From positions 1 to 13,789 of the forward strand of contig DPJL01000138.1 in the NCBI GenBank assembly GCA_003543035.1: 13,789 nucleotides of DNA, read 5' to 3'. This DNA is from Micromonosporaceae bacterium (GTDB lineage Bacteria > Actinomycetota > Actinomycetes > Mycobacteriales > Micromonosporaceae). Of the stretch, positions 1 through 6,425 are shown piece by piece (within the stretch, counting starts at the first letter, position 1; each line of letters starts with the position of its first letter). Under the pieces are notes generated by a model. That model did not search any database, was not told where the DNA came from, and saw only the letters and a program-made list of their open reading frames with translations. A program made the position numbers and the translations under genes.

Positions 1-13
1 GCTCTTCCGATCT
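1..13. other. Illumina adapter remnant at contig end
   Basis: The first 13 bases, GCTCTTCCGATCT, equal the 3' end of the standard Illumina sequencing adapter, which ends in this string. Genomic sequence probably begins at position 14. This marks the window start as an untrimmed assembly edge, so nothing can be said about what lies to the left in the chromosome. Confidence 0.9.
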
Positions 14-46
14 CGAAAACGATGCGCGCTCACTGTTTTCGATGAG
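14..46. repeat. Hairpin repeat, copy 1 (CGAAAAC-N14-GTTTTCG), truncated at contig edge
   Basis: CGAAAAC at 14-20 pairs with GTTTTCG at 35-41 across a 14-nt loop. The right arm continues as ATGAG to 46, but its partner was lost at the adapter junction. A complete version with the same 12-base right arm and a 14-nt loop lies at 9706-9743. It sits about 60 nt beyond the LacI-gene stop on the minus strand, so it could terminate that transcript. It could also be a dispersed intergenic palindrome. No T-tract is present. Confidence 0.6.
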
Positions 47-104
47 CAGACCTGAATGACTACCCCCGGAGGCAGGACCCCTGACCCTTGTCCCGGTATC
101 GGCT

Positions 105-1157
105 CTAGGCGGACTGGCGGGTCACGAGGGTGGGTTCGAAGATGACTGAGGCGACTCGCATGTTCGGGTCCTCGATGCGAGGCATCAGCAACCGCACCGC
201 CTCGGCAGCCATGTCTTCAATCGGGTGCCGGATCGTCGTCAGCGTCGGCCGGGCCGAGATCGCCGGGCTGCTGTCATCGAACCCAACCACGGCAACATCT
301 TCGGGCACCCGGCGACCTGCGTCGTGGAGGGCCGCCAATGCGCCCTGCGCCATCAGATCGTTGAAGACGAAGACACCGTCCAAATCAGACTCTTCGCTGA
401 GCAGACGTCGCATTGCCTGTTCACCACTCTCCCGCGTGAAGTTACCTTCAGCCGACGGGAGATAGGCGTGCCCGTGCCGTGCCATGGCCTGACGGAAGCC
501 GGAGAGCCGATCCTGGCTAGCCGGAACATCTGCAGGGCCTGAGATGAGCGCGATGCGCTGGCAGCCGCGCGCGACAAGGTGATCGGCCGCGAGTGCGCCG
601 CCCTTCTCGTTTGCCACGTCAACGTAACTGATCGGCGTGGGAACAGCTGGACGGCCGAAGAGAACCGCGGGAATGCCGGCCTCGGCGATGAGCCGGGGCA
701 GGGTGTCACCGGGGTGCAGGGAGAGTATGACGACGCCGTCAGCGTGCCCCTGGCGCAGATCGCCGACCACCTGGGTCCGGGCGTGATCGGTGCCGGCAAG
801 CATCAGCGCAAGGTGAACTCCCTTGGGGCGCAAGACACTTAGCACACCGCCGACGACACGGCCGAAGAAGGGGTCGGTGAAGAGCCTGCCCATGAAAGGG
901 TCGTCAGCGGTGTGCTCCTCGGAATCGGAGACCAGCAACGCGACTGAGCCGGTCCGCCGGGTGACCAGGGAGCGGGCCGCCCGGTTAGGGACGTAGCCGG
1001 TCGCGGTGACCGCCTGCCAGACGACTTCGTGCAACTCAGGATCGACATTGCGGACGCCGTTGATCACGCGGGACACGGTCGCACGCGAGACCCCGGCCAT
1101 CTGAGCGACATCCTCCAGCGTCGGCGATCGCTGGGCGTCAGAGGAAGGGGGTCTCAT
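105..1157 (-). CDS. LacI-family transcriptional repressor of the beta-glucan locus
   Basis: This is a 350-residue LacI/GalR-family regulator. Residues about 13-34 form the N-terminal helix-turn-helix (TLEDVAQMAGVSRATVSRV). The hinge helix (NRAARSLVTRR) is at about 58-68. The rest is a periplasmic-binding-protein-like effector domain ending with the family signature VVGFDDSS and a conserved TTIRHP segment. By analogy with CebR and CelR of actinobacteria it should bind a palindromic operator and release it on binding a beta-glucoside disaccharide; the actual inducer is unknown. The ATG at 1157 is chosen because it puts the helix-turn-helix at the usual distance from the N-terminus. The frame stays open to 1295, but that extension would translate through the operators and into the neighbouring gene's 3' end. 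Four copies of GGAGAGCGCTCTCC, one just upstream of this gene, suggest autoregulation plus control of its neighbours. Confidence 0.93.
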   Translation of the reverse strand: MRPPSSDAQRSPTLEDVAQMAGVSRATVSRVINGVRNVDPELHEVVWQAVTATGYVPNRAARSLVTRRTGSVALLVSDSEEHTADDPFMGRLFTDPFFGRVVGGVLSVLRPKGVHLALMLAGTDHARTQVVGDLRQGHADGVVILSLHPGDTLPRLIAEAGIPAVLFGRPAVPTPISYVDVANEKGGALAADHLVARGCQRIALISGPADVPASQDRLSGFRQAMARHGHAYLPSAEGNFTRESGEQAMRRLLSEESDLDGVFVFNDLMAQGALAALHDAGRRVPEDVAVVGFDDSSPAISARPTLTTIRHPIEDMAAEAVRLLMPRIEDPNMRVASVIFEPTLVTRQSA

Positions 1158-1164
1158 GGAAGCC

Positions 1165-1170
1165 TTTATA
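1165..1170 (-). promoter_or_regulatory. Putative -10 box of the LacI gene (possibly leaderless)
   Basis: Read on the minus strand, TATAAA ends 7 nt before the ATG at 1157, so transcription would start at or next to the start codon. Leaderless mRNAs with this spacing are common in actinobacteria. The AAAGG overlapping the box could instead serve as a weak ribosome-binding site. The 14-bp operator at 1179-1192 would then lie over the -35 region. Confidence 0.45.
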
Positions 1171-1178
1171 GCACACAT

Positions 1179-1192
1179 GGAGAGCGCTCTCC
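1179..1192. promoter_or_regulatory. LacI-type operator O1 (repressor gene)
   Basis: GGAGAGCGCTCTCC is a perfect 14-bp palindrome with the central CG typical of LacI-family operators. It lies 22 bp upstream of the repressor start codon, which implies negative autoregulation. Identical 14-mers occur at 4615, 4822 and 6426. Confidence 0.85.
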
Positions 1193-1214
1193 GTTCTCTG
1201 GACGGAGAGCGCTC
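1182..1214. terminator. 12-bp stem-loop between the large glucanase gene and the LacI gene
   Basis: GAGCGCTCTCCG (1182-1193) and CGGAGAGCGCTC (1203-1214) are perfect reverse complements separated by 9 nt. The stem begins 8 nt after the glucanase stop codon on the minus strand, where a terminator is expected. No clear U-run follows, so it may instead be a partial terminator or a 3'-end stabiliser. Both arms are made of operator sequence. Confidence 0.5.
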
Positions 1215-1217
1215 GTG
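1204..1217. promoter_or_regulatory. Partial operator half-site
   Basis: GGAGAGCGCTCGTG keeps 11 of the 14 operator bases (left half and core), 25 bp from O1 start to start. It could help a tetrameric or cooperative repressor bind, or it may exist only as the second arm of the stem at 1182-1214. Confidence 0.5.
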
Positions 1218-1221
1218 CTGG

Positions 1222-4200
1222 CTATCTGTAGACACCGAATTCCCACAGGGAGTACCCGAAAGTGGTGCCCCGGGCGGTGCCGTAGACGCGTACATACCGA
1301 CCCGAACCGTTCAGGGGCAAGTCGTCGAACCCACCGTCACCGGTCGTCGTGGTGTAGATGGGGGTCCAGTCGGTCCCGTTGTTGGACGTCTGGATCTGAT
1401 ACGCACGCGCATAGGCTCCCTCCCACGCCAGTTGTACGTGGTTGAAGCTCTGTACACTGCCCAGATCGAGCTGGATCCACTGCGGGTCACTCCAATCGCT
1501 CGCCCAGCGGGTGCCGAAGTTGCCGTCGTTGACGTAGGAAGGCAGCTGTGGACCATTCGGGCCGGTCGGTTGGTGCGACGACGCGGCCGCGGTCTTGCCG
1601 AGTGCGATGTTCGTGCCAGGCACCGGCGGCGCGACCACCTTGAACGATTGAGTCTCGATGCCCACGTTGCCGTGGCCGTCGAAGGCGTATACGTAAACCT
1701 TCCATACGCCCATCTGCTGCGGTGCGGTGACACTAAAGGATCCCGGCCCGGTCTGGGTGAAGCGGACATTATCGAAACCGCGGTTCCCGTTGATGTGCTT
1801 GTTGGAGAACATCAGGTTGTACCGGATGGCATCACCGTTCGGGTCGGTTGCCGAGACGTTGACTGTGAACTGTCCGCCGGCCGGCACAGCGGTCTGGGTA
1901 CTCACCGACATGCTTGAAATCTCCGGCGGCGTGTTCGCGGAAGCGACGCCGGTGTAGGCCTGCTTCAGCGCGTGATAGCCCAGCCGCCGCCAGCCGCCGG
2001 TGAAGGTGTTGAGCCACACTCCGCCAAAGTCGTTTTCGAGCCCATAGTGGAACTCGGTGGCACCCAGGGCCACCCCGGGATGCGCCTTGATGGCGTTCCA
2101 GCTTGCGGTGTAACCGGCCCGCTTCTGCAGATCGGTCGGCTCGGTCGGAATGCCGTTGATGTCATTGGGAACCTCCCACTCCCCAGCCGGCCCGGCCTCG
2201 GTCACGATGTAGGGCTTGGTGTGTCCCTGCGAAATCCAATCCTGCTTAACCGAAGCGATCTGCCCGTAGGAGTTGACTGCCAACAGGTCCAGCGCGGGAG
2301 AGTGTGCCTTGTAGTAGGTCCAGGCTCCAGTCCAGGCATCGGTCGACGTCACCGGATGGTTAGCGTCGGCGGCGTGGATCGCCTGCGTCACTTCATTTAC
2401 GAACTGTGCGTATGCGACCCGCCGTTGTTCGACCACGTTCGCCGGCAGACCGTGGTCCTGCATGGTGAGGATGACCTCGTTGCCGACATCCCACATCAGC
2501 ACGCCCTGATTACCCTTGAGCGTGTTGACCCGGGCAACGATTTCGTTCTTCACGTTCGTCTTGTAAGTGGTGTCGTTGACGTAATCGGCCCCCTGGTTCA
2601 ACCAGTGCCCCACCACGACCTTGATGCCATGCTGGGCTGCCTTGTTCAGTAACGCGGGAGTGTGCGTGTCATCCACGCCCCAGGTGCGGATGGTGTTGAC
2701 TCCCATGGCTTTCAGGTCACGCATGTATCCGTCTGCCGCGGCCTGCGGTGGGCCGTAGGTGATTCCCTTGACCTCAAAAGGTGAGCCGTTCACCTGAAGC
2801 TGCCACGCCCCTTGGCTCCCCGTGATGCGTACAACGCTTGGCCCGCCCGGCGTGGGTGGGTCAGTCATCGCGGCTGGCGCAGTGCCAACCTTCTTCGCCA
2901 CGGACACTGAGTCGACGCTCAGCACGCCGCCGGAAGTTGTTGCCGCCGTGGGGGTTGTCTGACCCGCGATCGCACTGGGGAACGAACCTCCGATGGCGAG
3001 ATCGAAGCGCAGGTAGAAACCGTGGTGGACGGCAGCCTGCCAAGCTGCCACCCCGACCTGACTCTCACGCACGATCCAGGTCTGGACTCCGTCGAGATAG
3101 AAACGAATCTCCTCGTCCGTCTTGGTCCGGTCGATGATCTGGGTGTACTCGTGATACCCGGTCTGACATCCGGCGCACGTCGCGAGCCCGCTCGTGCGGC
3201 CGTTGTACTCCGCGCACACGCCCTCGGGCGCGGTTCCACAGTGGAGGGTGTTCGACAGTTGGCTGCGGCCGTTGACGTTAGTCATGATGTCGGTCTCGCC
3301 GACTCCCGGCCAGTTGTTGTAGTTGCCCCGGTATGCCGCGCCGGTGGCGCGGAACCCAGGCCAGTAGCCGAGTGCGTTGGCGACATCCGGCTGCTTCAGT
3401 GAAGCAGTGAACCGGACCATCTCGCCAGGCGCCGCAGCGAAGTCGGTGCGCTGCGTCTCCACCTTGCCCGAAGTCCAGTTGCCGGCGCCGTCGCGCAGGG
3501 CTCGGATGTTCATCTTCCCCGTGCCATCCAAGGTCACGTTGGCGGCGCTCATCGTCTCCACTTCGCCGGTGCCCCAGTTTGCGGGCCCGCCCGGGTACTG
3601 CGTTCCGGTGCGGAGGATCCAGTTCGCCGCGCTCGGGGCCGAACCGGCCGGCCCGGTGAAGTCATCGCTCCAAATAGGAGTCCAGTCATCACTCGGTGGC
3701 GTCGTGCCGACCCGCACGGCCATCTCCCAAAGCGAGTAGCCCCAGCCGCTGTTGCGTGCGGTGCCATGCATCCGCACGTAGCGGCCGCTGCCGGACACAG
3801 CCAGCGTCTGATTGCCGCCGGTCCCGGTGGTGGTGCTGTAAATCGGGTTCCAGCTTGATCCGTCCGTGGAAGCCTGAATCTGGAAGGCTGTCGCGTAGGC
3901 ACCTTCCCACTGCAGCACGATCTGACAGATGCTCTCAACGTTGCCAAGGTCTACTCGCAGCCATTGGGGGTCGCTGAACTGACTCGACCAGCGGGTGGTG
4001 GCATTGCCGTCAAAGGCCGCGGATGCGGGATTCACAGTCGGGTTCTCACTCGACGACGCCGTCGAGGGCTTGTTCAGGGCGGCGTTTGCCGTCCCGCACC
4101 CGCCGGTGGGAGGGCCGCCTGCTGTCCCGTAGACCTGGAACTCCCATAGCGAATAGCCATAGCCGCTATTACGAGCGGTGCCGTGAAGCCTCACGTAGCG

Positions 4201-4587
4201 GCCACTCCCCGTGACGGTGAGGGTTTGATTGCCACCGGTGCCGGTGGTGGTGCTGTAGATCGGGTTCCAAGTCGCTCCATCGGAGGAGACCTGGATCTGG
4301 AAGGCAGTGGCGTAGGCGCCCTCCCACCTTAGGATCACCTGGTTGATGGTTGCGGTCGCGCCCAGATCCACCTGGATCCACTGTGGATCACTCCACTGAC
4401 TCGACCAGCGAGTGGCGTTGTTTCCATCGAAGGCGAGCGCCGGTGGCAGATCGGCGGCCTGACTCGACGACGCTGTCGCGGGTTTGCCCTGGGAAAGCAG
4501 AACATCGGCCGCACTCGCATTCAGCGGCGCTACCAGTACGTATGCCGCCGCGAAGGCGATGGCTGCGAGGGATAACAAACGTTTCAT
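1222..4587 (-). CDS. Secreted multidomain beta-glucan-active protein (discoidin x2, GH16-like, GH-A TIM barrel, Ig-like, discoidin)
   Basis: This 1121-residue exported protein has a Sec signal peptide (MKR, hydrophobic core, ASA-A cleavage near residue 26). Visible domains in order: F5/8 type C (discoidin/CBM32-like) at about 28-153 and 167-292; GH16 laminarinase-like at about 302-565; clan GH-A TIM barrel at about 585-879, resembling the GH2 C-terminal or GH5/GH72-type barrel; Ig-like at about 885-987; third discoidin at about 992-1121. The barrel keeps likely catalytic residues: GNE (E704, acid/base) and VTEAG (E797, nucleophile). In the GH16 module the signature reads GETDIMT: E431 and D433 are present, but the usual acid/base glutamate is T436. 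There is no sortase motif or C-terminal anchor. The ATG at 4587 has GGAGG 8 nt upstream. A CebR-like operator precedes the gene. Beta-1,3-glucan is the likely substrate from the GH16 relationship, but activity is inferred. Confidence 0.88.
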   Translation of the reverse strand: MKRLLSLAAIAFAAAYVLVAPLNASAADVLLSQGKPATASSSQAADLPPALAFDGNNATRWSSQWSDPQWIQVDLGATATINQVILRWEGAYATAFQIQVSSDGATWNPIYSTTTGTGGNQTLTVTGSGRYVRLHGTARNSGYGYSLWEFQVYGTAGGPPTGGCGTANAALNKPSTASSSENPTVNPASAAFDGNATTRWSSQFSDPQWLRVDLGNVESICQIVLQWEGAYATAFQIQASTDGSSWNPIYSTTTGTGGNQTLAVSGSGRYVRMHGTARNSGWGYSLWEMAVRVGTTPPSDDWTPIWSDDFTGPAGSAPSAANWILRTGTQYPGGPANWGTGEVETMSAANVTLDGTGKMNIRALRDGAGNWTSGKVETQRTDFAAAPGEMVRFTASLKQPDVANALGYWPGFRATGAAYRGNYNNWPGVGETDIMTNVNGRSQLSNTLHCGTAPEGVCAEYNGRTSGLATCAGCQTGYHEYTQIIDRTKTDEEIRFYLDGVQTWIVRESQVGVAAWQAAVHHGFYLRFDLAIGGSFPSAIAGQTTPTAATTSGGVLSVDSVSVAKKVGTAPAAMTDPPTPGGPSVVRITGSQGAWQLQVNGSPFEVKGITYGPPQAAADGYMRDLKAMGVNTIRTWGVDDTHTPALLNKAAQHGIKVVVGHWLNQGADYVNDTTYKTNVKNEIVARVNTLKGNQGVLMWDVGNEVILTMQDHGLPANVVEQRRVAYAQFVNEVTQAIHAADANHPVTSTDAWTGAWTYYKAHSPALDLLAVNSYGQIASVKQDWISQGHTKPYIVTEAGPAGEWEVPNDINGIPTEPTDLQKRAGYTASWNAIKAHPGVALGATEFHYGLENDFGGVWLNTFTGGWRRLGYHALKQAYTGVASANTPPEISSMSVSTQTAVPAGGQFTVNVSATDPNGDAIRYNLMFSNKHINGNRGFDNVRFTQTGPGSFSVTAPQQMGVWKVYVYAFDGHGNVGIETQSFKVVAPPVPGTNIALGKTAAASSHQPTGPNGPQLPSYVNDGNFGTRWASDWSDPQWIQLDLGSVQSFNHVQLAWEGAYARAYQIQTSNNGTDWTPIYTTTTGDGGFDDLPLNGSGRYVRVYGTARGTTFGYSLWEFGVYR
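3712..4506 (-). repeat. Tandem duplication of discoidin-like carbohydrate-binding domains
   Basis: Segments 4129-4506 and 3712-4089 encode two domains offset by 139 residues (417 bp). They share long near-identical stretches such as WNPIYSTTTGTGGNQTL and a 44-nt window near 3822/4239 with about four differences. The third copy at 1225-1614 keeps SDPQWIQ.DLG, WEGAYA and GYSLWEF but is more diverged. Domains 1 and 2 therefore look like a recent internal duplication, and the C-terminal copy is older. Confidence 0.8.
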
Positions 4588-4614
4588 GGGACATGCCTCC
4601 AGACGCGGGGGAAC

Positions 4615-4628
4615 GGAGAGCGCTCTCC
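4615..4628. promoter_or_regulatory. LacI-type operator O2 (large glucanase gene)
   Basis: Perfect palindrome GGAGAGCGCTCTCC in the 5' leader of the minus-strand gene, 27 bp upstream of its ATG. It begins 41 bp downstream of the TTGACA -35 box and covers roughly +6 to +19 of the predicted transcript, consistent with steric repression. Confidence 0.85.
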
Positions 4629-4639
4629 ACGTTGGACGG

Positions 4640-4669
4640 ATTGTTACGCCGACCTTTCCGGCCTGTCAA
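4640..4669 (-). promoter_or_regulatory. Predicted promoter of the large glucanase gene
   Basis: On the minus strand, TTGACA (4669-4664) is followed 17-18 bp later by TAACAAT (4646-4640), which can be read as TAACAA or AACAAT. This is a good sigma-70/SigA-type match. Predicted start is near 4633, just ahead of operator O2. Confidence 0.65.
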
Positions 4670-4686
4670 GACTGGGCTTTGCGCAG

Positions 4687-4762
4687 TGATCACGGTGATC
4701 AGGGAGTTCCACAGCTGACACACCGACGACACGCTGGGATAACTCCCTGATCATCGCGATCA
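4687..4762. repeat. Long inverted repeat centred between the divergent promoters
   Basis: The arms 4687-4708 and 4741-4762 are 22 bp and match as reverse complements except at two positions. The inner 13 bp (TGATCAGGGAGTT / AACTCCCTGATCA) are perfect. The spacer is 32 nt. The outer 15 bases of the left arm, TGATCACGGTGATCA, are themselves a palindrome (7+1+7). The arms lie 18 and 17 bp from the two opposing -35 boxes, so the element is placed symmetrically. There is no reason for a terminator between divergent genes. A binding site for a second regulator is the simplest reading, but the protein is unknown. Confidence 0.6.
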
Positions 4763-4778
4763 AGAGGAAAGCGAGGGG

Positions 4779-4808
4779 TTGACAGACGCCAGGGCGTGAG
4801 CCCACTCT
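4779..4808 (+). promoter_or_regulatory. Predicted promoter of the GH1 gene
   Basis: TTGACA (4779-4784) is followed after 18 bp by CACTCT (4803-4808), which keeps only the key second-position A and final T of the -10 consensus. Predicted start is near 4815. Operator O3 begins 43 bp from the -35 box. Confidence 0.5.
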
Positions 4809-4821
4809 AGGGACCGCATTT

Positions 4822-4835
4822 GGAGAGCGCTCTCC
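4822..4835. promoter_or_regulatory. LacI-type operator O3 (GH1 gene)
   Basis: GGAGAGCGCTCTCC, extended by flanking TT and AA into an 18-bp perfect palindrome (4820-4837), the longest operator copy in the window. It lies 37 bp upstream of the GH1 start codon, over the predicted 5' end of the transcript. Confidence 0.87.
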
Positions 4836-4872
4836 AATCTCTGATGACGAAGACTACGAAAGTGGTGATGGG

Positions 4873-6291
4873 ATGACTGCCTCCCTGATGGCGGCCGGCA
4901 CCGCGACCCGGGAAGGCGTGGCCGAGCTGCGTTTTCCCGCCGACTTCTGGTGGGGAGCGGCGACCGCCGCCTACCAGATCGAGGGCGCCCTGGACGAGGA
5001 CGGGCGCACAGCCTGCATCTGGGACACCTTTGCCGCCACGCCCGGCAAGACGTTCAACGGTGATAGTGGGCGCAATGCCACCGAGCATTATTTCCGGTAC
5101 CAGGATGATGTGGGTCTAATGGCAGACCTAGGCCTGTCGGCGTATCGGTTCTCCGTCGCCTGGACCCGAGTCCGCCCGCGTGGTGGCGATCGGAGCAACT
5201 CGGCTGGCCTGGCGTTCTATGACCGCCTCGTGGATGAGTTGCTGGATAAGGGAATCCGCCCGGCAGCCACTCTCTACCACTGGGATCTGCCACAGGAGCT
5301 GGAGGACGCGGGCGGCTGGGTCAACCGTGACACCGCCTATCGCTTTGCCGACTACTCCGCCGATGTCGCGAGTCTGCTAGCCGATCGCGTCCAACTGTGG
5401 TGCACCCTCAACGAACCTTGGTGCTCAGCGTTTCTCGGATACGGCTCAGGTGCGCATGCTCCCGGCCGCACCAACCACCGCGACGCGTTGACCGCCGCCC
5501 ATCACCTGCTACTGGCGCACGGTTTGAGCTCGCACGCGATCCGGGCCGTGACTCCGCAGGCGCAAATCTCCTTCGCCATCAACGCGGGTGTGGTCCGGCC
5601 GGTGTCCGAGGATCCGTCCGATGTGGATGCCGCGCGGCGCATCGATGGTCTACTGAATCGAATCTTCCTCGATCCGGTCTTGCGAGGCTCCTATCCCGAC
5701 GACGTCATGGCCGACACAGCGGAAATCAGCGACTGGTCGTTCGTTCAGGACGGCGATCTCGAGACCATCCACCAACCGCTCGATGCACTCGGTCTCAACT
5801 ATTACCAGCCGGACCTCGTGGGGGCGGCCGTGCCCGAACGCGTTGACCCACACGGGCCCTACCCCACCGGTGAAAAGGTTGCCTGGCACCGGCATCCCGT
5901 GCCGCACACCGACATGGACTGGCCGATCGACCCGTCCGGCCTGGAAGAGATCCTGCTACGAATCAAGCGTGACTACGGTGACTTGCCGCTCTACATCACC
6001 GAAAACGGGGCAGCTTTCCCGGATCGGGTGGTCGATGGGCAGATCAACGACGCGGACCGGATCGACTTCCTGCACGCGCACCTGGCCGCGGCACACCAGG
6101 CGCTGGCCAAGGGCGCCAATCTGCGCGGGTACTTCCTTTGGTCGTTGCTCGACAACTTCGAGTGGGCGCAGGGATACAGCAAGCGTTTTGGAATCATTCA
6201 CGTCGACTATAAGACCCAGCAACGCATTCTCAAACAGAGTGCGCACTGGTATCGCGACGTCATAGCCGCCGGCGGCATCCCCCGCCGGTAA
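4873..6291 (+). CDS. GH1 family beta-glucosidase (cytoplasmic)
   Basis: This 472-residue protein is a full-length family GH1 retaining beta-glycosidase. The N-terminal signature FPADFWWGAATAAYQIEGA is at about 21-39. The acid/base glutamate is in TLNEPW (E181), the nucleophile in YITENG (E377), and the aglycone/glucose-binding segment is LLDNFEWAQGY at about 425-435. There is no signal peptide, so it acts in the cytoplasm on imported oligosaccharides such as cellobiose or laminaribiose; specificity cannot be read from sequence. The ATG at 4873 is the first in frame before the GH1 core. Its ribosome-binding site is weak (only GTGATGGG lies next to it), so M6 at 4888 remains possible. The gene has its own operator and promoter, diverges from the large secreted protein, and precedes the ABC genes by 196 bp. 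Confidence 0.95.
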   Translation: MTASLMAAGTATREGVAELRFPADFWWGAATAAYQIEGALDEDGRTACIWDTFAATPGKTFNGDSGRNATEHYFRYQDDVGLMADLGLSAYRFSVAWTRVRPRGGDRSNSAGLAFYDRLVDELLDKGIRPAATLYHWDLPQELEDAGGWVNRDTAYRFADYSADVASLLADRVQLWCTLNEPWCSAFLGYGSGAHAPGRTNHRDALTAAHHLLLAHGLSSHAIRAVTPQAQISFAINAGVVRPVSEDPSDVDAARRIDGLLNRIFLDPVLRGSYPDDVMADTAEISDWSFVQDGDLETIHQPLDALGLNYYQPDLVGAAVPERVDPHGPYPTGEKVAWHRHPVPHTDMDWPIDPSGLEEILLRIKRDYGDLPLYITENGAAFPDRVVDGQINDADRIDFLHAHLAAAHQALAKGANLRGYFLWSLLDNFEWAQGYSKRFGIIHVDYKTQQRILKQSAHWYRDVIAAGGIPRR

Positions 6292-6316
6292 GCCGGACGC
6301 CTACGGCGCCCGACCA

Positions 6317-6374
6317 CAACTCCACAGGAGTTGCCGTTATGAAGCCTGCGAAAGCAGCAACTCCTGTGGAGTTG
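6317..6374. repeat. Nested inverted repeat after GH1 / upstream of ABC promoter
   Basis: The 18-bp arm 6317-6334 (CAACTCCACAGGAGTTGC) is the exact reverse complement of 6357-6374, with a 22-nt loop. Each arm is itself a small palindrome, CAACTCC-ACA-GGAGTTG. It begins 25 nt after the GH1 stop and ends 11 nt before the TTGACA of the ABC promoter. It could terminate GH1 mRNA (no T-tract seen) or be a paired operator for a second regulator. AACTCC/GGAGTT also occurs in the inverted repeat at 4687-4762. Confidence 0.65.
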
Positions 6375-6385
6375 CGACGCAGGCC

Positions 6386-6414
6386 TTGACATGCCGCGCT
6401 GGAAAGTTCATGCT
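6386..6414 (+). promoter_or_regulatory. Predicted promoter of the sugar ABC operon
   Basis: TTGACA (6386-6391), 17-bp spacer, then CATGCT (6409-6414), which keeps A at position 2 and T at position 6. Predicted start is near 6421. The operator follows directly, 40 bp from the -35 box. Confidence 0.55.
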
Positions 6415-6425
6415 CACCCGCATTG

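Noticed and set aside
1158..1295. N-terminal extension of the LacI protein to the first start codon in the frame
   Set aside because: It would run through both operator copies and the 3' end of the neighbouring gene, and would displace the helix-turn-helix from its usual place near the N-terminus.
1156..1917. Plus-strand 253-codon frame opposite the large secreted protein
   Set aside because: It overlaps the C-terminal discoidin and Ig-like domains on the other strand, has no recognisable family, and its start lies in the repressor start region.
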